Shown: piece by piece, positions 34,833-43,388 of the stretch
Layout: every line of letters starts with the position of its first letter
Numbering within the stretch: position 1 is the stretch's first letter
Source of the DNA: Bradyrhizobium erythrophlei
GTDB taxonomy: Bacteria > Pseudomonadota > Alphaproteobacteria > Rhizobiales > Xanthobacteraceae
Length of the DNA: 64,000 bases
Assembly (NCBI GenBank): GCA_900129675.1
Contig: FSRD01000002.1
Span: 868,001-932,000, forward strand
Reading direction: 5' to 3'
Position numbers and translations under genes: made by a program
Notes under the pieces: generated by a model
What the model saw: the letters and a program-made list of their open reading frames with translations, nothing else
Told to the model about the DNA's origin: nothing
Databases searched by the model: none

Positions 34833-35648
34833 ATGAACTCTGACAGCGCGACTGCGAGCACTACAAATGTGATTACTTCCGACAGGCCTGTTTTGCTTGA
34901 GCGTGACGGAGACGTTGGGGTTCTAACAATGAGCCTTGCTCCGCACAATCTTGTTGGTCGGGAACTCTCGACAGCTTTGATATCTGGTCTTGCGCACACT
35001 GTCGAAACCGGCTGTCGCGCGATCATCCTTCGCAGCAACCTTCGGCATTTTTCTGCTGGTGCCGATCTTTCGCTGTTTGATAACGAAGGCGCATACTTCG
35101 AAGAGAGCCTCAATCCACTTGGAGTGCTAAAAGCCTTTGACGAATGCCCGGTACCGGTCATCGCGAGTGTCCACGGCGTAGCCGTAGGCGGAGGATTTGA
35201 GTTGGCGTTGGCTTGCGATATGATAGTTGCAGCTTCTTCGGCCAAGTTCGGTCTGGTTGAAGCTACGCTCGGATTGCACCCGTTAATGGGTGGAATACAA
35301 AGAGTCGTACAACGTGTCGGAGCGGCGCGCGGTAAGGAAATCGTCATGATGGGCCGACGCCATGACGCTGCTACGCTCGAAAGGTGGAATATCATAAATC
35401 GCGTCGTTCCAGAGTCGCAACTACACGAGCTGACGCTTGCCTTCGCTCGAGAGCTGGCTCTTGGGCCCACCGTTGCGCACGGCAGCACAAAGCGCCTCGT
35501 TAACATTTACCTTCGCGAGGGAATGGTGGCCGCCGACAACGCGATGTCAGATGTGCAAAAGCCGATCTGGAAAAGCCGCGATCTTGAACGCGGACTGCGA
35601 TCCTACCGAGAAAAAGGCACTGGTCTCGCCAAATTCGCGGGCAATTGA
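34833..35648 (+). CDS. enoyl-CoA hydratase/isomerase family protein (crotonase)
   Basis: A 271-residue crotonase. The oxyanion-hole motifs are HFSAGADLSLF and HGVAVGGGFELALACDMI; the region GLVEATLGLHPLMGG carries a Glu at the usual hydratase position. I chose ATG 34833 because the longer frame to 34737 starts in the promoter region. It is followed after 10 bases by a CoA-transferase. Codon use is visibly more AT-tolerant than in the dehalogenase operon, hinting at a separate origin. The substrate is unknown. Confidence 0.85.
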   Translation: MNSDSATASTTNVITSDRPVLLERDGDVGVLTMSLAPHNLVGRELSTALISGLAHTVETGCRAIILRSNLRHFSAGADLSLFDNEGAYFEESLNPLGVLKAFDECPVPVIASVHGVAVGGGFELALACDMIVAASSAKFGLVEATLGLHPLMGGIQRVVQRVGAARGKEIVMMGRRHDAATLERWNIINRVVPESQLHELTLAFARELALGPTVAHGSTKRLVNIYLREGMVAADNAMSDVQKPIWKSRDLERGLRSYREKGTGLAKFAGN

Positions 35649-35658
35649 GGTTGATGCA

Positions 35659-36957
35659 ATGGCCGCTATGGGACCACTTGCAGGCATCCGTGTCGTAGAT
35701 TTCTCCCGCGTTCTTGCGGGCCCGCATTGCGCCAAGACTTTGCACGATCTGGGAGCAGAAGTCATCAAAATCGAACCACCGCGCCCCGATATCTCCCGGG
35801 CTGCGATTCCTCGCAATGAGGGGATGTCGTACTATTACATCCAGCAGAATACGGGAAAGCGCAATATTAGTCTGGATCTAAATCACGCTGAGGCCCGTGA
35901 AATTGCGATGCGTCTGTGCGAGAGGGCAGACGTCATTATTGAGAACTTCCGAGCCGGTACCCTGGCGTACTTTGGCCTTGATTATGCAAGTGTCGTGAAG
36001 CGGAATCCAAGGGTCGTATACGCGTCAATCAGCGGCTATGGCCAGGGCGGCCCACTCTCGCATCGTGCCGCATATGCCCCAACGGTGCACGCAGAATCTG
36101 GATTTGTCGCAACGCTGCTGGATCATATGGGAGACGATTTGGCGACCCAACGGCACGACGCGTTCTCACATGCTGATATCTATACAGGCCTTGAAGCCAC
36201 AGTTGGAATTCTGGCGGCGTTGCACAAGCGATCACTAAGCGGCAAGGGACAATATGTCGATGTCGCGATGGCGGCGACTATGTTTACGGTGAACGAGCGG
36301 GTTCATGCAGACCTATCCGCCGTAGATGTAGGTGCAGAGCCGATAGCGCTTGGACCTGCTCTATCACCGTTCTTTCGGACCGCCACTGGCGAAACGATCA
36401 CGATTGCCACGAGTGTCATCAGTAGCCTTACGTTTCCATTCTACATCGCGGCAATGCGACGCGGCGACCTGGAAGACGACCCGCGGTTTAGGACCGCAGA
36501 GGATCGCCGCAACAACCTGCAGGCATTCTACGATATATTTCAAAAATGGGTTTTGACCTTCCCAAGTTTAGAGACGCTCGACGCGCAGCTTGACGAGGCC
36601 AAGCTCGCATTTGGTGTAGTCCGGCCGCTGTCCGACTTTGCGGAATCCGATTGGGCGAAATGGTGGGGCGCCGTCGTAGAGGTAGACGATCGTCATGGTG
36701 GCACGATTCGCATTCCAGGCGCGCCTTGGAGATTTTCTTCAGACGCATTGTCTCACCCGGGCCAACCAGCGTACCGGGGTGAACACAATGTAGAGATCTT
36801 ACAGGAGCTCGAGTTCTCTAGAGACGACATCGCCAGATTCGTACGCGTTGGGGTTGTGACGGCTGACGAGTCGCAAAAGTGTTGTCAGCGGCCCAGCGTC
36901 GTCGTTCTAGGGGCAGCTGCTTGTGACCTCTCGATAGCTGATGGTGGCTTAAATTGA
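35659..36957 (+). CDS. CoA-transferase family III (CaiB/BaiF)
   Basis: A 432-residue enzyme moving CoA between carboxylic acids. The N-terminal GIRVVDFSRVLAGPHCAKTL and LGAEVIKIEPP are classic; Asp173 in FSHADIYTGLEA matches the acyl-anhydride Asp of formyl-CoA transferase. ATG 35659 follows the crotonase by 10 bases. The last about 25 residues (QKCCQRPSVVVLG and on) do not look like the family and run into a remnant region, so the 3' end may have been replaced. It likely activates an acid for the crotonase. Confidence 0.9.
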   Translation: MAAMGPLAGIRVVDFSRVLAGPHCAKTLHDLGAEVIKIEPPRPDISRAAIPRNEGMSYYYIQQNTGKRNISLDLNHAEAREIAMRLCERADVIIENFRAGTLAYFGLDYASVVKRNPRVVYASISGYGQGGPLSHRAAYAPTVHAESGFVATLLDHMGDDLATQRHDAFSHADIYTGLEATVGILAALHKRSLSGKGQYVDVAMAATMFTVNERVHADLSAVDVGAEPIALGPALSPFFRTATGETITIATSVISSLTFPFYIAAMRRGDLEDDPRFRTAEDRRNNLQAFYDIFQKWVLTFPSLETLDAQLDEAKLAFGVVRPLSDFAESDWAKWWGAVVEVDDRHGGTIRIPGAPWRFSSDALSHPGQPAYRGEHNVEILQELEFSRDDIARFVRVGVVTADESQKCCQRPSVVVLGAAACDLSIADGGLN

Positions 36958-37343
36958 ATCTCCGGTAGCGTCCCGCCAGATATCGAGGCGGCTCGACGCG
37001 GAGGAGGAAGAGAAGCTTCTTCCAGTCTTCCGAAATTGGCTGCCGAGAGGCCCGCAGCAAAGTCCCACGCCGCACACAGCCGACAACGAACCGGGCCGGT
37101 GTTGAAGATAAACTGGGTGACGAAGACCGGGCGCAGCAGCCCGAAAGTCGTGCGGCGGATGGCGCCGCGGAGCAGGTTGCCGCGCCGGCTCGTAAGACCT
37201 GCAGGCAGCACCACAGCGATGGCCGAGGGCGCCGCTGCATCGCCGACCCATCCAAACAGCATGCCACCGAGTACAGGTCCGTAGCCATGAAGAATATGCA
37301 TATGCTCACGTTCGGGCGATTTTCCGCAAATTGAGGACAAGAA
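36958..37343. other. gap holding decayed exporter sequence
   Basis: Leftward fragments (GYGPVLGGMLFGWVGDAA near 37210-37290, LLRGAIRRTTFGLL near 37150) look like damaged pump sequence related to 24447-24560. There is no intact gene. Confidence 0.45.
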
Positions 37344-37540
37344 ATGAGGCATCGGCGTCATCAAAAGGAGGGGGCGGCCAAAGTCCAGGCCGGGCAATGC
37401 AGATGCACGCCGTTGCGAAAAGCATCTCGGCATGTGTCGCAGTTCTACGACGCCATTCTGGCGCCGTGCGGACTGCGCACCACGCAGCGGGCCATCCTGA
37501 ACCACATCTCGCGCGCGGGGACTCTACCCTACGGACATGT
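37245..37540. repeat. duplicated segment B, copy 2
   Basis: Closely similar to 24497-24840. It contains the GCATATGC site and the first part of a MarR gene. Similarity breaks off near 37535, inside the MarR coding region. Confidence 0.8.
37298..37305. promoter_or_regulatory. GCATATGC palindrome, copy in segment B2
   Basis: The same 8-base palindrome as at 24615, preceded here by AATAT, 38 bases before the ATG of the truncated MarR gene. Confidence 0.45.
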
Positions 37541-37583
37541 CACCAGCATTGCTCACAAGCTGGACGTTTTGGGTCTGTCATAG
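37344..37583 (+). pseudogene. MarR-family regulator, truncated
   Basis: The first about 60 residues match the intact protein at 24656 (LRKASRHVSQFYDAILAPC, TTQRAILNHISRAG). The frame then leaves the family (TLPYGHVTSIAHKLD) and stops at 37583. The recognition helix and wing are missing. Confidence 0.8.
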
Positions 37584-37597
37584 GGGGCTGGCTGGAC

Positions 37598-39172
37598 TTA
37601 CTGGGGTTTTGACTGTGGCCGCGCTGATGAAGCCGGGATCGGCGGCGTCTCGGCCGGGCTCACCAAGCGCGAGGTCAGGACAGTCGAAACCAACGTGAAC
37701 AGTGCGCCAGCCAGAAAGAGGGCATGATAGCCACTTGCAAGGCTCGCGATGGCGAGTGCCTTGAGGCTCGAGGCGTCATAACCGGCAAGAGTCGCGCCGG
37801 AAAGATTTCCTGCCGTTATGTTGTGGACAAGAGTGGCTCGATCGGCAGAAGAGATCTTGGGCAGCGCCTCAGCCACGGCCAAGGTGACGCGACCGTAAAG
37901 TACCGCTCCCAACGCGGCAATACCGACGACGAGACCAGTGAAACGCACCGTGCCCGAAATGCCCGAGGCCATCCCAGAGCGCTCCTTTGGAATGACCGTC
38001 ATTCCGACCTTGGTCGTTTCACCATTGAGCAGGCCTGCTCCGACCCCAGCAATCACCATCCCACCGATCAATGGGCCATACGCTACGTCCCGTACCGCCA
38101 GCGCAAGCGCGAAGAGGCCGAGGCAAACCAGCGACAAGCCGGCGGTCAGAAGATCTCGACCGGAAAACCGGTGCGCGAGATAATGCGTGACGATGCGCGG
38201 CACGATGAACATTGGAATAACCATCGGCAGCATCATTAGCCCTGCGCTCGCAGAGGCATGACCGAGGCCGCTTTGAAGAAAGATTGGAATGAAGGTCAGC
38301 ATTGTCAGCATTCCGGCCGAGAAGGAGAATTGTGCCAAGTTGGCGCCGATGTAGGTCGGTTTGCGGAAGTAGGAAAGGTCAAGCATCGGGCGGGCCTGCT
38401 TGCGCTCGACGAGAATGAAAAGGGCGAAGAGAACCACCGAGCCCACGCCTTCGCCAAGGATCCATGGATCGGTCCAGCCGCGGTGGTTGCCTTCGATAAG
38501 CGCGAGCGTCGTCAAGAAAAGCCCGCTACCGAAACAGGCCACGCCGGGCAGATCGAGCTGCATGGCGTCGGGATCTCTGGAGGACTCGATGACACGGATG
38601 ATCAGCGCGACTAAAGTCGCGCCGATAGGAAGATTGATATAGAAGGCCCATTCCCACCCGAAACTCTGGGTGATCAGGCCCCCCACGACAGGGCCCAAGG
38701 CGGCGCCGATCCCGACCACCGATCCCCAAAAGGAAAAAGCCCGCGCGCGGGCTTCTCCCTGGAACTCATGCGAGAGGGTCGCGAGTGCCGCACTGAGTTG
38801 CATGGCGGCGCCTGCACCCTGAAGCGCGCGGGCGATGATGAGGACTGTGAGATTCGGTGCGGACCCGCAGAGAAACGAGGCGAAGGTGAATACCGACAGG
38901 CCAAGGATCAGCAGCCCCTTGCGACCGAAGCGGTCCGCCAGTGCTCCGGCCGGCAGTAAGAGCGACGCAAAGCTCAGCACATAGGCCGTGATCACCCACT
39001 CGATCCCGGTAAAGCTCGCGCCCAGAGAACGGGCTATTGCCGGTAGCGACACCGAGACGATGTTCGCGTCGAGCTGTATCATGAAGGAAGGCGCTGATGT
39101 GCAGATCAGCACGAGCAACGCATGGCGATCGGCTGCGCGCGAGCTACCGAGCGGAGAGGCGGTTCGATGCAT
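37598..39172 (-). CDS. MFS exporter, DHA2 family (14 helices)
   Basis: A 524-residue drug/proton antiporter of the EmrB/QacA type. It has about 14 hydrophobic segments, motif A LADRFGRKGLLILG near residue 80, motif C VVGIGAALGPVVGGLI near 150 and the helix-1 motif LDANIVSVSLPAI. It lies 15 bases downstream of an MSAD-like tautomerase on the same strand, with GCATATGC sites upstream of both. It probably exports a toxic substrate or intermediate. A fragment of a paralogue is at 39877. Confidence 0.9.
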   Translation of the reverse strand: MHRTASPLGSSRAADRHALLVLICTSAPSFMIQLDANIVSVSLPAIARSLGASFTGIEWVITAYVLSFASLLLPAGALADRFGRKGLLILGLSVFTFASFLCGSAPNLTVLIIARALQGAGAAMQLSAALATLSHEFQGEARARAFSFWGSVVGIGAALGPVVGGLITQSFGWEWAFYINLPIGATLVALIIRVIESSRDPDAMQLDLPGVACFGSGLFLTTLALIEGNHRGWTDPWILGEGVGSVVLFALFILVERKQARPMLDLSYFRKPTYIGANLAQFSFSAGMLTMLTFIPIFLQSGLGHASASAGLMMLPMVIPMFIVPRIVTHYLAHRFSGRDLLTAGLSLVCLGLFALALAVRDVAYGPLIGGMVIAGVGAGLLNGETTKVGMTVIPKERSGMASGISGTVRFTGLVVGIAALGAVLYGRVTLAVAEALPKISSADRATLVHNITAGNLSGATLAGYDASSLKALAIASLASGYHALFLAGALFTLVSTVLTSRLVSPAETPPIPASSARPQSKPQ

Positions 39173-39187
39173 CGGACGTCTCTCCGT

Positions 39188-39568
39188 TTAGGCCGCGTAC
39201 GTGGCGATACCATTGCCGAAGGACCAGTTCTCCTTCTTGACCTCGATGAGGTTGATCAAGACGTCCTCGCGCCTGAGTCCGACAGTTGCGTGAAGGCCGT
39301 CGGCGATGGCCTTGTAGAGCGCTTGCTTTTGCGCCGTGGTCCGGCCTTCATTCCAGGTAATCTGGATAATCACGAGCTCTGCACTGCGCTGGATGCCGAG
39401 ATATTCAGGATCGAACTGGAAACCGTCAGCTTCGTGCTCAGCAATGATTTGAAAGCGGTCTTTTTCCGGGACGCCGACGCTGACAAGCGCGCCATAGACG
39501 ATGCGACCGATCTTCTGGCGGTAGGCTGCATCCTTGCCTTTACGGACGTCGATTCGAACGAGAGGCAT
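39188..39568 (-). CDS. tautomerase_2-family protein, malonate-semialdehyde-decarboxylase-like
   Basis: A 126-residue protein starting MPLVRIDVRKG. Compared with MSAD from memory, Pro1 is present, VPEKDRFQ matches VPANDRYQ with its catalytic Asp37, and the ending EVKKENWSFGNG matches the C-terminal DWSFGRG block. Of the MSAD Arg73/Arg75 pair only one Arg is seen (NEGRTTAQK). MSAD-type enzymes decarboxylate malonate semialdehyde, the product of chloroacrylate hydration. It is in one operon with a DHA2 exporter and preceded by two GCATATGC sites. Confidence 0.8.
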   Translation of the reverse strand: MPLVRIDVRKGKDAAYRQKIGRIVYGALVSVGVPEKDRFQIIAEHEADGFQFDPEYLGIQRSAELVIIQITWNEGRTTAQKQALYKAIADGLHATVGLRREDVLINLIEVKKENWSFGNGIATYAA

Positions 39569-39631
39569 ATCTTTTCTCCTGATTCTGCTGGCCTTTTCAA
39601 CGCGACGCCAGGCGCCGCGTTCGAAAGAACT

Positions 39632-39685
39632 GCATATGCTTCACTGCAAAATACATGCATGCGCTGATAAAATATATGCATATGC
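39632..39685. promoter_or_regulatory. two GCATATGC palindromes plus ATGCAT, candidate MarR operators
   Basis: GCATATGC at 39632-39639 and 39678-39685 with ATGCATGC between, in the promoter of the leftward tautomerase-exporter operon, 64-117 bases from its start. The 46-base spacing is about 4.4 helical turns. Confidence 0.55.
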
Positions 39686-39876
39686 TAATAATTGGTCAAT
39701 GCTCGCAGCGCGGAACTGAGGAAGGGCAGGGTTGATCAGAGCGCAGGCGACGCAGGAACGCGCTTTTCCGTCCCGTTCGGATCGACCATTTCGTTCTGCA
39801 GGCAATAAGGGAGCTTTGGCCATGATTTCTGCGTAGCGACACATGCAGCCGCCTTACCCCCGAAATACGTCAGGCG

Positions 39877-40110
39877 ATGGCAAATGCCGAAGTCGGTGAC
39901 GACGTCTACGGCGATGAAGCACGCGCGCGGGCATTTTCGTTCTGGGGGGCGGTTGTCGGCATCGGTATCGCGTCGGGCCCGGTGGTCGGCGGACTGATAC
40001 TCAGGGCTTTGGCTAGCCGTGGGCCTTCAATGTCAGTCTTCCAGTCGGCGTCGCGCTCATTGCCTTGATAGCTCGGGCAACCACGGACCGTCGCCCGGGG
40101 GAATGACGGG
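39877..40110 (+). pseudogene. DHA2 exporter fragment
   Basis: The frame reads GDEARARAFSFWGAVVGIGI then ASGPVVGGLI, matching motif C of the exporter at 37598 (GEARARAFSFWGSVVGIGAA). After a frameshift, PWAFNVSLPVGVALIALIAR continues it. Both ends are missing. Confidence 0.75.
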
Positions 40111-40197
40111 GGGAATGGGTGAGCCAGTTAGGTGCTTGCTTGTATTTGATCGAAGAAAGACTCTGCTGACGTGACGGGCCTGCCGGAAGCCGTGTCA

Positions 40198-40563
40198 GTC
40201 GGACGCGTACTGCCTGACCTCGACGAGGTTCTGGTCGGGATCGCGGAAATAGACCGAGGTCATGCGGCCTTGGGCGCCATTGCGCTCCACGGGCCCAAGT
40301 TCGACCGTCATATTGCAGGCCGCTTGATGAGCAAGCACCTCCTCGATCGGCCGCCGGTGATTAGTCAGAAATCACCGGAGCCCGGCGTGGGACTTATAGC
40401 TTTCGGTGTGTTGCACTTCGTGAAGATTGATCTTCTGCGTGCCGAACCCGACGGCCGTCGGCTTGCCCGGCACATCGACGCGCTCGCATCCGAGCACTTG
40501 CTGGTAGAAGCGACAGCTCTCATGAAGCGAGCGGACCGTCAGCACGAAATGGTCGATAGCTCA
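40198..40563 (-). pseudogene. VOC/glyoxalase-family protein, broken
   Basis: Leftward reading gives AIDHFVLTVRSLHESCRFYQ, then VLGCERVDVPGKPTAVGFG, TQKINLHEVQHTESYKSHAG, an in-frame TGA, and PIEEVLAHQAACNMTVELGP and MTSVYFRDPDQNLVEVRQY. This is a vicinal-oxygen-chelate protein with HxF...E-type metal ligands. A stop and a local frameshift near 40360-40385 disable it. Confidence 0.8.
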
Positions 40564-40892
40564 CCTTGGTCTCTATGAGCCGCGCGAGCCGTGCTGACGG
40601 CAACGTGCGTAGTACGCCAATTCGGAGCGGTCGGTCGGCGACACTTGCTCGAAGCTCAGCCTTCACTTTGTTGCAAGAACCTAGAACCTCCTGCGCGGTC
40701 CTATGAAATCGACGACCCGCCGGGGTGAGAGTGACCGCCTTCGATGATCGGTGGAACAGTTTCGCCCCAAGCTCCTCTTCCAGCTTGGCTATCGAAGTGG
40801 AGCGCGCGGGCTCCGATACGGCGGCCCTAATCGCTGCCTTCGTGAAACTGCCGGTCTCCGCGACCGCGGCGAAGTGTCGGATCTGGTAGAGT
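40560..40892 (-). pseudogene. LysR-family regulator, broken (segment A copy)
   Basis: The homologue of the remnant at 25137-25459: the helix-turn-helix start (YQIRHFAAVAETGSFTKAA), SIAKLEEELGAKLFHRS and part of the effector domain are readable in different frames. It has its own set of indels, so decay went on after duplication. Confidence 0.75.
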
Positions 40893-41120
40893 CTCGTAAT
40901 ATAAACTGTGTTTATTCAACTGATCACAATATACGATTTCATTAATATCGGTTCAAGGATTAGCTTCAGACAAGCTGATGGCCGTTAAGCTGCAATGCAC
41001 GCGTAGCATTAAAACTGAGAGAGAATAGGATGCCGACCATGTTTGCAGTGCCGCTGTTGGACGGCTGAGGCCAGTCCAAAAAGTGGAAATCGTCCACAGT
41101 ATCACCGCCATACACCATGA
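40562..41120. repeat. duplicated segment A, copy 2
   Basis: LysR remnant, palindromic promoter and tautomerase start, closely similar to 25139-25700. It carries about 16 extra bases (CTTCACTTTGTTGCAA region near 40661). Confidence 0.85.
40901..40915. promoter_or_regulatory. ATAAAC-N3-GTTTAT palindrome (LysR-type box)
   Basis: ATAAAC TGT GTTTAT, a perfect palindrome between the LysR remnant and the broken tautomerase. It may now serve the intact EamA transporter gene downstream. Confidence 0.6.
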
Positions 41121-41245
41121 GGAGACCGGTGCGGCGCGCGATCTGGCCCAGGTAATCCACGAAGTTGCGCCGGGCAATCCACTACGTCGGCGACCGACTG
41201 GCGCCTGCGGGTCAGATATAGGTTCGAGCCGCAGTTTGAGGGGAA
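41031..41245 (+). pseudogene. cis-CaaD-like tautomerase, broken
   Basis: It begins ATGCCGACC like the gene at 25608, but one base is lost after codon 3, so the frame closes early. In the restored frame SITAIHHEETGA and VAPGN are readable, with a further deletion where LVQVIFYD should be. It ends just before the ATG of the EamA transporter. Confidence 0.8.
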
Positions 41246-41248
41246 AGG

Positions 41249-42133
41249 ATGACCGTAAACTCTACGCGCGGAGGGTTTGTTCGCGGCAAGCTGGCACCGT
41301 CGTTTTTCGTAATCCTTTGGTCGACCGGCTTCATAGGCGCCAAGCTCGGCTTGCCCTACGTCGGGCCGATGACGTTCCTGGCGCTACGTTTCGCACTGGT
41401 TGCTGCGTTTATGACGCCCGTTGCTCTTCTAAGCGGCTCGGTGTGGCCGCGGGACGCCAAGACCATTGGCCATGTCGCGCTAGTCGGCATCCTGATGCAG
41501 TTCCTGTTTTTGGGCGGCGTCTTCGTCGGAATCGCTCATGGTGTGCCGGCGGGGACTTCGGCTCTCATCGTCGGCATTCAGCCGCTCCTGACTGCGGCAC
41601 TCGCTGCCCTGGCTCTGGACGAGCGCGTCCGGCCGCTTCAATGGGCAGGTCTCGGTCTCGGGCTCTTGGGACTGCTGCTCGTTGTCGCCAATCCCGCGAT
41701 GCTTGAGCCCGAGCGGCTGCGGGGAGCTGGCTTCACCGTCCTCGCCCTAATGGGCATCACCATCGGTACACTCTATCAGAAGCGGTATGCTGTCGGCGTC
41801 GATCTGCGCGTAACAGTGTTTATTCAGAACTTCGTTGCCGCCGTCGCAATGACGGCGGCGGCGCTGGTCTTCGAACAACACACGGTCCAGTGGGACCCGC
41901 ATTTCCTGTTCCCGCTCGGCTGGCTCGTGCTCGCGGTGTCCATCGGCGCCTCGACGCTTCTATTCTACCTGATCCGACACGGGGCGGCTTCTAGCGTCTC
42001 GAGCCTGTTCTATCTGACGCCGGGCGTTACCGCGCTGTTCGCTTTCGTACTGTTCGGTGAGGCGTTGTCGGTGGCGGCGTTCCTGGGTATGGGCATCGCG
42101 GCGGCCGGGGTCGGCGCCGTGAACTCGCGCTGA
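41249..42133 (+). CDS. DMT-superfamily transporter (EamA type)
   Basis: A 294-residue inner-membrane protein with about ten helices in two EamA repeats. The first repeat starts FFVILWSTGFIGAKLGLPYV, and GVPAGTSALIVGIQPLLTA and SSLFYLTPGVTALFAFVLFG are the matching family blocks. These are metabolite or drug exporters. ATG 41249 has GAGGGGAAAGG upstream. It follows the broken tautomerase and probably uses its LysR-type promoter. The substrate is unknown. Confidence 0.88.
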   Translation: MTVNSTRGGFVRGKLAPSFFVILWSTGFIGAKLGLPYVGPMTFLALRFALVAAFMTPVALLSGSVWPRDAKTIGHVALVGILMQFLFLGGVFVGIAHGVPAGTSALIVGIQPLLTAALAALALDERVRPLQWAGLGLGLLGLLLVVANPAMLEPERLRGAGFTVLALMGITIGTLYQKRYAVGVDLRVTVFIQNFVAAVAMTAAALVFEQHTVQWDPHFLFPLGWLVLAVSIGASTLLFYLIRHGAASSVSSLFYLTPGVTALFAFVLFGEALSVAAFLGMGIAAAGVGAVNSR

Positions 42134-42135
42134 AC

Positions 42136-42575
42136 GGGCACGACACGCGCCCGATAGCGGACGTGCTGACGGGCGGCCAAGGTGTCGACCTCGTCTTTGA
42201 CGCCACCTACAGCGAGGTGAGCTTCGTCGAGACCGCGAAGACGGTCCGGCAAGGCGGCAACTGGGTCGTGCTGGGGGTCGGCCCCCCAGTTGGTCGAAAC
42301 TCATAGCCCGATCGATGCCATCCTAGCTGAGCGCGGCGCCAAGCATGTCAACGTCAATCTGCCGCGCTATTTCTCCGAACCCGCGACGCTCGACAGCGAG
42401 GCGAAGACCTTCCTCGCGCGCGGGATGGCTCTGGCGATGGAGTGGGCGGCGCGCGGACATGTGGTCCCGCACGTCAGCCAGACCATCGACAGCACCGTTG
42501 AGGCGATCAATGCGGGACTGCAGTCGCTGAAGGGGGGGCGGGGTGTACTGGGAAAGCTGGCGGTGATCGTGGATC
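42136..42575 (+). pseudogene. zinc-type alcohol dehydrogenase/quinone reductase, C-terminal fragment
   Basis: The first frame reads VLTGGQGVDLVFDATYSEVS then KTVRQGGNWVVLG. After a shift, SPIDAILAERGAKHVNVNLP and YFSEPATLDSEAKTF continue with HVSQTIDSTVEAINAGLQSL. This is the cofactor-binding half of an MDR dehydrogenase. The N-terminal half is missing and at least one frameshift is present. Confidence 0.75.
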
Positions 42576-42764
42576 CTGGCCGGGGAGAAGTGACTACGGT
42601 CGGCTGTCGAGGAAGGCATCTATTCCCTCAGCTTCTATTCCGACCCCCCAATCATCTGCATCAAATTATGACGAGGCGTGCCATGGATTCCGTTTCTCGT
42701 GCTGAGCGGCGCGCTGGGCCCCATGGTTCCGGCAAAGCCCGGCACCGCGTTTGAGGCTCGGATC

Positions 42765-43375
42765 TAGGGCCTTCCTGAAACATTCAGGGATTGGAACAGC
42801 GTGTTCTGGCGCTTCAGTCGATGGAGCATCAAGGGTGTCTGGTGGCGGATCTTCGAGGCGATGTCCGATGATCCGGACTTCGAATATCTGATCGTCGATT
42901 CCACCATCGTCCGGGCGCATCAGCACGCCGCCGGGGCGAAAAAAGGGGGGCTGAAGATCAGGCGCCCGGCCGCTCGCGCGGCGGCCTGAGCACTAAGATA
43001 CACATGGCCGTCCGCGGCTTGGGATGCCCTGTGCGGTTTACTCTCACGGCAGGCCAGAAGGGTGATGCACCGCAAGCCGCCACTTTAATCGAGGGGCTAC
43101 CGGCCGAGGTCGTCATGGCCGATACGGCTTATGACGCCGATCACTTGCGCCAGGCCATCGCCGCCAAGGGTGCACTCGCCGTCATTCCCAACAACCCGTC
43201 ACGCGCACTCAAATATCCGCTCGACAAGCATCTATATGCCGAGCGCCATCTCGTGGAATGCTGCTTCTCAAGGCTCAAGCAGTTCCGACGCGTCGCAACC
43301 CGCTTCGAAAAAACGGCACGAAATTATCGCGCCGTCGTCACTCTCGCAGCCGTCGTCCTATGGCTGCGGTAAGTG
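42765..43375 (+). mobile_element. IS5-family (IS427-group-like) transposase remnant
   Basis: The first frame (LPETFRDWNSVFWRFSRWS, DSTIVRAHQHAAGAKKG) ends at 42987. The second (GRSRGGLSTKIHMAVRGLG, ADTAYDADHLRQAI, NLVE-like AERHLVECCFSRLKQFRRVA) ends at 43372. The join sits at AAAAAAGGGGGG (about 42939-42950), a typical -1 slippery site in this group, so the two frames are probably normal orfA/orfB. The first about 60 residues of OrfA are missing, so the element is dead. DDE residues are split across both frames. Confidence 0.82.
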
Positions 43376-43388
43376 TCCACACGGCCTA

